From the NCBI GenBank assembly GCA_023421135.1, contig JAEZUG010000083.1, positions 1 through 29,810 on the forward strand: a stretch of 29,810 nt of DNA, in the 5' to 3' direction. Source of the stretch: Candidatus Cloacimonadota bacterium (GTDB lineage Bacteria; Cloacimonadota; Cloacimonadia; Cloacimonadales; Cloacimonadaceae). Under the pieces are notes generated by a model. The model worked only from the letters and a program-made list of their open reading frames with translations. It made no database searches and was not told the origin of the DNA. The position numbers were made by a program, and so were the translations under genes. Every line of letters begins with the position of its first letter. The stretch's first letter is position 1. Shown here piece by piece: positions 23,100 through 29,810 of this stretch.

Positions 23100-24200
23100 G
23101 TGCAGATTTATACTGATCCTCCTGAAAAGAAGCTGCTCAAACTAGTGGACGGGATGCATCCCGATGCGGTCTTTCTGCATCACACAGGCAAGATGCCAGG
23201 AATGGGCTGCAGGATAAGCTCCCGAGAGGGAATCAAGCGCATCGTGGAGACCAAACAGCGTAACGACAAAGCAGGCCTGATCGCTCTGGTGCCAGATTAT
23301 CTGTGGTTTGAAGATCATGGCATCAAGGTGCCTTTGCGCTTGCAAAACCTTGCCCGGCAGTATTGGCCTGGTAATCTTACTTTGATCTGGAGCTTGGAAC
23401 ACGAGCTCACTTCTGAGATCAGCTACAATGGCAAGGTAGCCTTCCGGGTGCCGACTGACCCCTTGATTCGCACTTTTATCGATATGCTGGATGAACCCAT
23501 TGTTTCCACTAGTGTTAACTTTTCCAATCTTCCTGCCGAGACGGATATGAAGATCATCCAAGAGCGTTATGGCAAGTGGTTCGATTTTGCCCTTCTGCCA
23601 CATCCCCGCAGGCTCAGAGAACGCATCGAACCTTCCACAATCGTGGAATATATAGAGAAAGACGATCCTGGAAACGATAACTACAGCGAGGATATCAGGT
23701 GTCTCAGAGAAGGCTCCATTCCTTTCTACGAGATCAGACAGGCCTTCTACAAGCCTACCATCATGTTTGTCTGCACTGCTAATATCTGCCGCTCACCAAT
23801 AGCTGAGAAGCTCTTCAATTTCTATGCCAACCAAGCTGGTTCACCTTTCGTGGGAGATTCCTCTGGCTTGCTGCAGGGTGGACACGAGATATCTATGAAT
23901 TCCATGACTTTACTGCTGGAAAAAGGCATCGAGGAAGCTCAGCATCATGTCTCCAAAGAGCTCACTCCCCAGCTAGCAAGCGGTAGCAGACTAATATTGA
24001 CAATGGAAGAACGTCAGCGCGATCACATCCGCAAGACCGATCCTGAAGCTGCACCCAAAGTCTTTACCCTCAATGAATATGTGGGCGAGAGCGGAGACAT
24101 TGTGGATCCCTATGGCTCGGAGCTGGATAACTACCGCAAGACCTACGGGATCATTGAAGACCGCATCCTGAGGCTCTTGGAAAAGCTGAAGCAATCATAA
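23100..24200 (+). CDS. fusion: YrdC/Sua5-like domain + low-molecular-weight protein phosphatase
   Basis: The 366-residue protein begins at GTG, seven bases after AGGAG. Residues 1 to about 210 resemble the YrdC/Sua5/TsaC fold (KQRNDKAGLIAL at 52-63; FRVPTDP 115-121; STSVN 136-140), which in TsaC makes threonylcarbamoyl-AMP for tRNA. The signature PTxTxYGLG stretch is not recognisable here, so this half may be YciO-like or altered. Residues 220-366 are a low-molecular-weight phosphatase with the P-loop CTANICRS (Cys225, Arg231) and the acid Asp336 in VDPYG. Ile229 stands where the arginine phosphatase YwlE has Thr, favouring phosphotyrosine. In Bacillus the equivalent genes, ywlC and ywlE, are separate but near each other. 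Confidence 0.83.
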   Translation: MQIYTDPPEKKLLKLVDGMHPDAVFLHHTGKMPGMGCRISSREGIKRIVETKQRNDKAGLIALVPDYLWFEDHGIKVPLRLQNLARQYWPGNLTLIWSLEHELTSEISYNGKVAFRVPTDPLIRTFIDMLDEPIVSTSVNFSNLPAETDMKIIQERYGKWFDFALLPHPRRLRERIEPSTIVEYIEKDDPGNDNYSEDIRCLREGSIPFYEIRQAFYKPTIMFVCTANICRSPIAEKLFNFYANQAGSPFVGDSSGLLQGGHEISMNSMTLLLEKGIEEAQHHVSKELTPQLASGSRLILTMEERQRDHIRKTDPEAAPKVFTLNEYVGESGDIVDPYGSELDNYRKTYGIIEDRILRLLEKLKQS

Positions 24201-24218
24201 AGATTAAGGAATATAAAA

Positions 24219-26426
24219 ATGCAGAACGATAAAACCATCAGTCCCGAAATCATCGCTGAACATGGGATCAGTCCCGAAGAATATGACTACATACTCCGGA
24301 TTCTGGGGCGTGAACCCAGCTGGGTGGAGCTGGGCATCTTCAGCGTGATGTGGAGTGAACATGCCAGCTACAAGAACAGTGTGAAGCTGCTCAAAACTTT
24401 GCCCAAAGATGGGCCTGCCATGCTCGCCAAGGCAGGAGAGGAAAACGCAGGTGTGGTGGATATTGGAGACGACCTGGCGGTCTGCTTCAAGATCGAAAGC
24501 CACAACCATCCTTCTGCTCTGGAGCCCTATCACGGTGCTGCCACAGGCGTGGGAGGTATCCTGAGAGATATCTTTACCATGGGTGCCAGACCCGTTGCTG
24601 CCCTCAATTCCCTGCGCTTTGGCAATGCCGAAAATCCCCAGGTGAAGCATCTAATCTCCGGAGTAGTGGGTGGAATCGCTGATTATGGCAATTGCTTTGG
24701 AGTACCCACAGTGGGTGGAGAAGTATATTTTGAAGATAGTTACGAGGGAAATCCTCTGGTCAATGCTATGGCTGTGGGCTTGGTAAAGCATGGTAATATC
24801 GCCAAATCTGCTGCCTCAGGTCCCGGCAACCTGGTGGTCTATGTGGGGGCTAAGACAGGCCGTGATGGGATTCACGGAGCTACTTTTGCCTCGGTGGATA
24901 TCTCTGAAGCCTCTGAAGAGAAGCGCACCGCTGTGCAAGTGGGTGATCCTTTTTATGAAAAGCTCCTCTTGGAAGCAACTCTGGAAGTGATACAGGCAGG
25001 TCTGGTGGTGGGTATTCAGGATATGGGCGCTGCTGGGCTCACTTGCTCCAGCTCCGAGATGTCCGGCAAAGGCGGAGTTGGCATCGATATGGATGTGGCT
25101 CTGGTGCCTCAGCGTGAAGCTGGCATGAATGCCTATGAGATCATGCTTTCAGAATCTCAAGAACGCATGTTGCTGATTGTAGAACCTAAAGATATAGATA
25201 AAGTTAACGCTATCTTCTTAAAGTGGGATCTAGACGCTGCCATCATTGGCAAGGTCACAGATGATGGTCTTTTGCGAGTGAGATACAATGGCGAAGTTGT
25301 GGCGGAGATACCCTCCGAATACCTGATTCTGGGTGGGAAAGCTCCAGTTTACACCCGTGAAGCCAAGCGTCCAGAATGGTTGGACGAGCTTCAAGCCTTT
25401 GATCCTCTGAGTCTGCCTGAACCAAGTGACTACAGCCAGACTTTGCTGGAGCTAATGGGAAGCCCAAACATAGCCTCCAAAGAAGCTATCTACAGGCAAT
25501 ATGATCACATGGTGCAGATCAATACAAATCAGGAGCCCGGTTCGGATGCTGCTTTGGTAGCAATAAAGGGCAGTAGTAAAGCACTGGCACTCACTACTGA
25601 TTGCAATGGACGTTACTGCTACCTTGATCCCTTTGAGGGTGCCAAGGCCGCTGTGGCAGAAGCAGCCAGAAACGTTGCTTGCAGCGGAGCTAAGCCCATG
25701 GCTATCACCAATTGTTTGAACTTTGGCAATCCTCATAAACCCGAGATCTACTGGCAGCTTTCCGAAGCTGTGAGAGGCATGGGGGAGGCTTGTAGAGCCT
25801 TTGAAACACCTGTGACGGGTGGGAATGTCTCGCTCTACAACGAGAATCCCCAAGCAGCCATCTATCCCACTCCCGTGATCGGTATGCTGGGACTGCTGGA
25901 AGATTATAGTAAAGCGCTGGATCAGGCATTTAAGACTCCCGGAGACAAGGTGCTTCTCTTGGGAGATCTGTCTGGCAAGCTGGGAGCATCTGAATATCTG
26001 AAACTAAAGACTGGTAAAGCTTTGGGACTGCCACCCAGGATAGATCTGGATCAAGAAAAGCATCTGCAGGAATTGCTCTTGGAACTGGCAGAGCAGCGTT
26101 TGCTCAAGTCTGCACATGATTGTTCCGAGGGTGGCTTAGCTGTCTGTGTGGCAGAATCCTGCCTATCTGGAAACACTGGAGCAAGCTTGAGCCTGGCTAT
26201 TTCAGGCTCCAAGGCAGAGACGTATTTTGGGGAATCTGGTGACATGGTGGTGGTGAGTGCAACTGAGGCTTCCCTGCCTCTGATTCAAGAGCTTGCAGCT
26301 CATCACAAGATACCTGTGAGTGTTCTGGGTGAAGTGATCCCGGAGCAGCGTTTAATCATAAACTCTGATATCTCGGTGGAGACAGGGAGTTTGAAAACCG
26401 TCTATAGCAATGCTATACAAGTATGA
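24219..26426 (+). CDS. purL: phosphoribosylformylglycinamidine synthase subunit PurL
   Basis: PurL converts FGAR to FGAM with ATP and ammonia from PurQ in purine synthesis. At 735 residues it is the small form that needs separate PurS and PurQ, neither of which is in the window. Characteristic segments are SEHASYKNS (46-54, with His48), ESHNHPSA (93-100), GAATGVGGILRD and SHDCSEGGLAV-like AHDCSEGGLAV near residue 630. The duplicated AIR-synthase-type N and C halves are visible. The gene starts 18 bp after the fusion gene. Its TGA is 11 bp before the next ATG. Confidence 0.95.
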   Translation: MQNDKTISPEIIAEHGISPEEYDYILRILGREPSWVELGIFSVMWSEHASYKNSVKLLKTLPKDGPAMLAKAGEENAGVVDIGDDLAVCFKIESHNHPSALEPYHGAATGVGGILRDIFTMGARPVAALNSLRFGNAENPQVKHLISGVVGGIADYGNCFGVPTVGGEVYFEDSYEGNPLVNAMAVGLVKHGNIAKSAASGPGNLVVYVGAKTGRDGIHGATFASVDISEASEEKRTAVQVGDPFYEKLLLEATLEVIQAGLVVGIQDMGAAGLTCSSSEMSGKGGVGIDMDVALVPQREAGMNAYEIMLSESQERMLLIVEPKDIDKVNAIFLKWDLDAAIIGKVTDDGLLRVRYNGEVVAEIPSEYLILGGKAPVYTREAKRPEWLDELQAFDPLSLPEPSDYSQTLLELMGSPNIASKEAIYRQYDHMVQINTNQEPGSDAALVAIKGSSKALALTTDCNGRYCYLDPFEGAKAAVAEAARNVACSGAKPMAITNCLNFGNPHKPEIYWQLSEAVRGMGEACRAFETPVTGGNVSLYNENPQAAIYPTPVIGMLGLLEDYSKALDQAFKTPGDKVLLLGDLSGKLGASEYLKLKTGKALGLPPRIDLDQEKHLQELLLELAEQRLLKSAHDCSEGGLAVCVAESCLSGNTGASLSLAISGSKAETYFGESGDMVVVSATEASLPLIQELAAHHKIPVSVLGEVIPEQRLIINSDISVETGSLKTVYSNAIQV

Positions 26427-26437
26427 GGAGTTAGGAG

Positions 26438-26989
26438 ATGAAAATGGATTTTCTATTCGGAAACATGTTTTGGGGCTTACTGGTCATCCTGATAGGTCTG
26501 TCGATCATACTCAAGGGCTTTGGTTTCAAAGTTCCGATCGTGAGTATCTTCATAGCCATTGTGATCATTATGTTTGGAGTCAAGATCCTGGTGGGAGCTT
26601 TCAAGAAGCCACACCACAGAGGCATTCAAACCCGAGAGCTCAGTGCCACACACAGGGAATACACCACTATCTTCAGCGGTTCAGAGATAGATCTGAGCGA
26701 TCTACGTCCCTCCACTACTAGCATAGAAGTAACCACAGTCTTTGGTTCTTCCCTGGTGGCTCTGCCAGATACGATTGATTTTGATATTGAGACCAATGCA
26801 GTCTTTGGTTCTGTTATCACGCCGGATAAGACCGATGCAGGCTTGGCGTCTTCGCGGCAAAGAATAGGTGCAGGCATGCGCAAGGTGAGAATCGAAGCCA
26901 ACGCCATCTTTGGCAAGCTGGAGTTTGTTTTCAAGCCCGGACCTGTGATGCAGGAACCTGTCAGCCCTGCTGATTCAACTGATTTCTAG
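26438..26989 (+). CDS. LiaF-like membrane protein (cell-wall stress response type)
   Basis: The 183-residue protein has two N-terminal membrane helices (about 10-27 and 33-55) and a C-terminal beta-rich domain (about 75-172) with three spaced repeats of a [TNA]-x-FG pattern (VTTVFGSS, TNAVFGSV, EANAIFGK). This matches the LiaF C-terminal domain family. In Firmicutes LiaF restrains the LiaRS two-component system, but no such system is present here, so the role is open. GAGGAG lies seven bases before the ATG. It follows purL by 11 bp. Confidence 0.75.
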   Translation: MKMDFLFGNMFWGLLVILIGLSIILKGFGFKVPIVSIFIAIVIIMFGVKILVGAFKKPHHRGIQTRELSATHREYTTIFSGSEIDLSDLRPSTTSIEVTTVFGSSLVALPDTIDFDIETNAVFGSVITPDKTDAGLASSRQRIGAGMRKVRIEANAIFGKLEFVFKPGPVMQEPVSPADSTDF

Positions 26990-27013
26990 ACCAATAAAGA
27001 GCCCCAAACAAGC

Positions 27014-29173
27014 ATGAGAATTCGACTGATTCTCATTGTGCTGATCCTTGTATTTTGCGGTAGCCTGGCCTCTGTGAGGCTGGGCTATGCTTTTAGTGGG
27101 GGAGGAGCAAGGGGTTTGGCTCATATAGGCATGCTCAAGGTTCTGGAGGAATATGGCATTTATCCAGATTATATCTCCGGAACCAGCATCGGTGCACTGG
27201 TTGGTTCTCTATATTCCATGGGCTATTCAGCCGCTCAGATAGAAGAGATAGTGCTATCCTGGAATTGGGAAGAGCTTCTTACCGATGAAGAGATTAGGAA
27301 GGACGCATATATTGGGCAGAAACGCTGGCCACCCTATGGAAACCTGAGTTTGGAGCTGGATGACAAATGGAAAGCCCGGCTCAGCACAGGGATATTCAGC
27401 GCAAACAACCTAAATCTGGAGCTTGCCAGAGTATATGCTCAAGCCTCGCTCTACAGAGACTTCTCCCAGCTTCCCATCCCCTTCACAGCAGTGAGCACCA
27501 ATCTGGAGACTGGAGAAGAGACCATCTTTCGTGCAGGTTCATTGATGCAGGCTGTGAGAGCCTCACTATCCGTACCCAGCATCATCAAACCCCTGGAGGT
27601 AGATGGCGCTATGTACATTGATGGAGGGGTTAGCAACAACTATCCCGTTGGGCAAGCCAGGGAGCTAGGTGCAGATCTGGTTTTGGGCTTCAAAGCCAAT
27701 TCAGAGCTCAAGCCCGTGGAAGAGCTCAGCAATCCCGTTCTCGTGATTGATCAGACAATAAATATTGGAATGACCAGAACCATCAGCGCGGAATCGGACA
27801 GCCTGCTCATCACTCTGGAGCCCTATCTCAGCGAGTTTAACTCCCGAAGCTTCGCCTCTGCCAGAGCCATCATTATGGCTGGAGAAGAGTTTGCCAGAGA
27901 TAAGATCGATACACTGCTCCAGCGTCTTATAGCAGAAGGATACGTCTTCCGGTCACAGAGAAGAGACGCTATCCAGGAGACATCCTCCTACTGGTTGGGC
28001 AGAATCAGAGTGATTGGTAACAGATACCTCAGTAAATCTAAGATTCAAGAGTATTTGGGCTTGGAAACAGGCAGACAATACTCTCTGGATCAGATCATGA
28101 GCCATTGCCGCTTTGCCTGGAACTCCGGTTTCTTTGTCACTCTCTACCCCGTGCTTGTGCCCGAAGAAGGGCATCATGTGCTGGAACTTCATGTGGAAGA
28201 ACGCAACCGCAAGTCTATCATACTGAATCTCTGTTACAAGTCTGAGGATCTACTTCATGCCAGCGCTGTACTAAATTTGAACAACTATGTTCTGAAGAAT
28301 TCCAAGCTCCTGCTGGAGCTACGGGTAGGCGGCAACAACGAGCTGAATCTGGACTACGTAAAGAACTTTGGTGAGCTATATGGCATTTATTACCGGCTCT
28401 TCAGCTACGTAAACGAACGTACCAATTACATCTACAATGACGATCATCAAAAGACCGATAGTGTGAGACGTTTGGATTATGGAAACAGCTTTGGCTTGGG
28501 ATTGTTTCTGAATGAGTATGTGAATTTTGAGACCTATCTCTTCGGGTTTCGCAGCAAGCTCTATCGTGATGTCTCGCCAGCTATTCCCTTGCAGCGTCGT
28601 TTTAAGGTGGGCGGTTTTGGTTTCAAGCTCTATCATGAAAGCCTCGATGATTTCGATTTCCCCACATCCGGCCTGTCTCTGATGGCAAAATTCTATTCTG
28701 CTCATGACCTTCTGATAAGCGACTATAGCTATGATAAGTTTTCAGCTCAGATGGATTTCTACAGACCCCTGAACCAAGACTTCAGCCTTCACTTTGGCAT
28801 GGACTACGGCTCCTATTTCTCTGGGGGACAGGAAGCTCAGCTTGACCCCAACTATCTGGGGGGAGATTCAGGCTTTATGGCTTATGAGCAGTATGAGCTC
28901 AGTGCTCCTTTCTACAAGATCTTCAGCTTTGGAGTATCCTGCCATGCTTGGGACAGATTTCATCTGAGTGCCGGAGTGCAAGCCCTGATCCACTCTGATA
29001 TAGACGACTGGTCTTTGAACCAGGAGACCGAGAACTGCCTCTATACTACTGTGGGCTACAAGACTATCGTGGGTCCTCTGCGAGCGTCTGTAGCTTTTAC
29101 TCAGAATAGTAAACCCAAGTTCTACTTGAATATTGGCTATACCCACGATCTCTTCCACTTCTCACGAAGGTGA
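27014..29173 (+). CDS. patatin-like phospholipase with POTRA and outer-membrane barrel
   Basis: The 719-residue protein has a signal peptide (1-20) directly followed by a patatin domain: GGGARG oxyanion loop (29-34), nucleophile Ser58 in GTSIG and the Asp of DGG (203-205). A POTRA-like module (about 330-400; RVIGNRYLSKSKIQEYLGL) and a C-terminal beta barrel of the Omp85/surface-antigen type (about 400-719) follow. This is the layout of type Vd (PlpD-like) proteins, so the lipase is probably delivered to or held at the cell surface. The protein ends in FSRR, not the usual terminal aromatic residue. The stop TGA lies in GGTGACAC, the edge of repeat copy E, so the last residues may have been altered. 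Confidence 0.88.
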   Translation: MRIRLILIVLILVFCGSLASVRLGYAFSGGGARGLAHIGMLKVLEEYGIYPDYISGTSIGALVGSLYSMGYSAAQIEEIVLSWNWEELLTDEEIRKDAYIGQKRWPPYGNLSLELDDKWKARLSTGIFSANNLNLELARVYAQASLYRDFSQLPIPFTAVSTNLETGEETIFRAGSLMQAVRASLSVPSIIKPLEVDGAMYIDGGVSNNYPVGQARELGADLVLGFKANSELKPVEELSNPVLVIDQTINIGMTRTISAESDSLLITLEPYLSEFNSRSFASARAIIMAGEEFARDKIDTLLQRLIAEGYVFRSQRRDAIQETSSYWLGRIRVIGNRYLSKSKIQEYLGLETGRQYSLDQIMSHCRFAWNSGFFVTLYPVLVPEEGHHVLELHVEERNRKSIILNLCYKSEDLLHASAVLNLNNYVLKNSKLLLELRVGGNNELNLDYVKNFGELYGIYYRLFSYVNERTNYIYNDDHQKTDSVRRLDYGNSFGLGLFLNEYVNFETYLFGFRSKLYRDVSPAIPLQRRFKVGGFGFKLYHESLDDFDFPTSGLSLMAKFYSAHDLLISDYSYDKFSAQMDFYRPLNQDFSLHFGMDYGSYFSGGQEAQLDPNYLGGDSGFMAYEQYELSAPFYKIFSFGVSCHAWDRFHLSAGVQALIHSDIDDWSLNQETENCLYTTVGYKTIVGPLRASVAFTQNSKPKFYLNIGYTHDLFHFSRR

Positions 29174-29518
29174 CACAACGGCTTCGCCGAGTGATCAGAA
29201 AGTGACAAGTGACGAGTGACGAGTGACAAGTCTGGTAAGTGTGGAGCTGGGGACTAAAGCCACAGTCCTGTAGGGGCAGACCTGTGTGTCTGCCCGGAAC
29301 GAGCTATGCAAACCTGCTCAATCTGCATTCTATTCTTTCACGAGGATTTAAGGATTAGAGGAATCGAAGGAAAGCAAACAGCCTAAATCATAATCATCTG
29401 AGTCATCTGCGTTCTATCCTGTTGATCCTGTTGATCCAGCCATCTGCGTTCCATCGGTAGCTTCTTCACGAAGCGTCAGCAGCGAAGCTCTTGTCACTTG
29501 TCACTCGTTACTCGTCAC
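29170..29518 (-). repeat. heptad-bounded mosaic repeat, copy E
   Basis: This copy is inverted relative to A. It begins at the GTGAC holding the patatin stop, with CAACGGCTTCGCC as edge. Then come four heptads (29201-29228), the GTGTGGAGCTGGGGACTAA box, the GGGCAGAC hairpin (29274-29295), GGATTTAAGGATTAG repeats (about 29343-29357), CATCTGCGTTCTAT units (29403-29417 and 29440-29454), the GGTAGCTTCTTCACGAAGCG box and four facing heptads (29491-29518). With 29519-29810 it accounts for all of the 637-bp gene-free end. Confidence 0.86.
29274..29295. repeat. second GGGCAGAC hairpin module
   Basis: Same 8-bp stem and 6-base loop as 16553-16574, within about 50 bp of matching sequence. Confidence 0.85.
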
Positions 29519-29810
29519 TTTCTTGTCTCCTATTCCAGCCTAATGCTCTTCTCACCATTAAAAGGGGATCAGACTGGGCTTTTCCTCAGTTAGATGGCGT
29601 CTTAACCTCCATAAGATGGACATCCAGGAGTGAGGGAGCAGTGGGATTGGCAGACCAATAACGATCAGTGAAGTCTTTGTCACTTGTCACTTGTCGCTCA
29701 TTATACCCCAAATCCATAACTTACCACAGAACAAGCCATTCCTTAGCGTTCGCTAAAGAATCGCTAAAGAATCGCTAAGGGATCGCTAAAGCAGCGAATG
29801 AGGAAGCAAG
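29433..29810 (-). repeat. right copy of the window-terminal inverted repeat
   Basis: It is the reverse complement of 1-371 apart from four substitutions and one extra heptad (three heptads at 29677-29697 against two at 113-126). The differences show the two ends are separate genomic copies and not a single read folded back. Confidence 0.93.
29747..29790 (-). repeat. mirror copy of the 11-bp iterons
   Basis: These four units are identical to 21-64 in inverse orientation, ending 20 bases from the end of the window. Confidence 0.85.

Noticed and set aside
1..29810. The whole window as a plasmid, phage or integrative element bounded by inverted repeats
   Set aside because: Gene content is housekeeping, with no replication, transfer, integrase or capsid genes; repeat-broken assembly explains the ends better.

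Overview
The window reads as a piece of a diderm (outer-membrane) bacterial chromosome at roughly even GC, packed with housekeeping genes. It encodes a TolC-type outer-membrane channel, a predicted patatin-POTRA-barrel protein, an EnvC-like amidase activator and two lipoproteins, so an outer membrane is certain. The short-chain-type threonine dehydrogenase, the 2-oxo acid dehydrogenase set and the dispersed intergenic repeats would suit an amino-acid-using member of the FCB group such as Cloacimonadota. That placement is an impression and not a proof. No tRNA, rRNA, CRISPR array, transposase or phage gene was seen.

Layout. 1-621: one end of the window, made of repeats. 622-6465 (+): threonine dehydrogenase, a Gfo/Idh/MocA oxidoreductase, AsnRS, a PLP aminotransferase, a small exported barrel-like protein and a prepilin peptidase. 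6466-6880: repeats. 6881-9922 (-): an overlapping operon nadE > zinc-finger/TPR protein > ribD. 9981-10013: terminator. 10035-16289 (-): a tight five-gene operon tolC-like > membrane fusion protein > RND pump > DUF3332 lipoprotein > Nfu Fe-S scaffold. 16290-16937: divergent promoter region plus repeats. 16938-21659 (+): E1-alpha, E1-beta, E2 and E3 of a 2-oxo acid dehydrogenase complex, then a terminator. 21725-21920: repeats. 21992-29173 (+): envC-like, a YrdC-like/LMW-phosphatase fusion, purL, a LiaF-like membrane protein and a patatin/outer-membrane barrel protein. 29174-29810: repeats.

The most unusual signal is non-coding. All five long gene-free stretches hold variants of one modular repeat family. 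Its copies are bounded by arrays of a 7-bp unit (GTGACAA, or the related CAGTGAA), usually exactly four units, and in the better preserved copies the two boundary arrays face each other as inverted repeats. Inside are short modules in a fixed order: a CAGATG/GGATC array, an optional CCCTGAAGGGG cassette, ATCCTT repeats, an optional GGGCAGAC hairpin and a CCAGCTCCACAC box. At three gene ends (pilD, ribD, patatin) the stop codon lies in the edge of an element. The two ends of the window are inverted copies of an extended form (about 370 bp, about 99% identical) that stop at the same base and carry four 11-bp iterons.

Protein-level oddities are an RND pump lacking the usual charged proton-relay residues, an E3 subunit with an eroded NAD-binding motif, a fusion of a YrdC-like domain to a low-molecular-weight phosphatase, and an Nfu scaffold and DUF3332 lipoprotein placed in an efflux operon.
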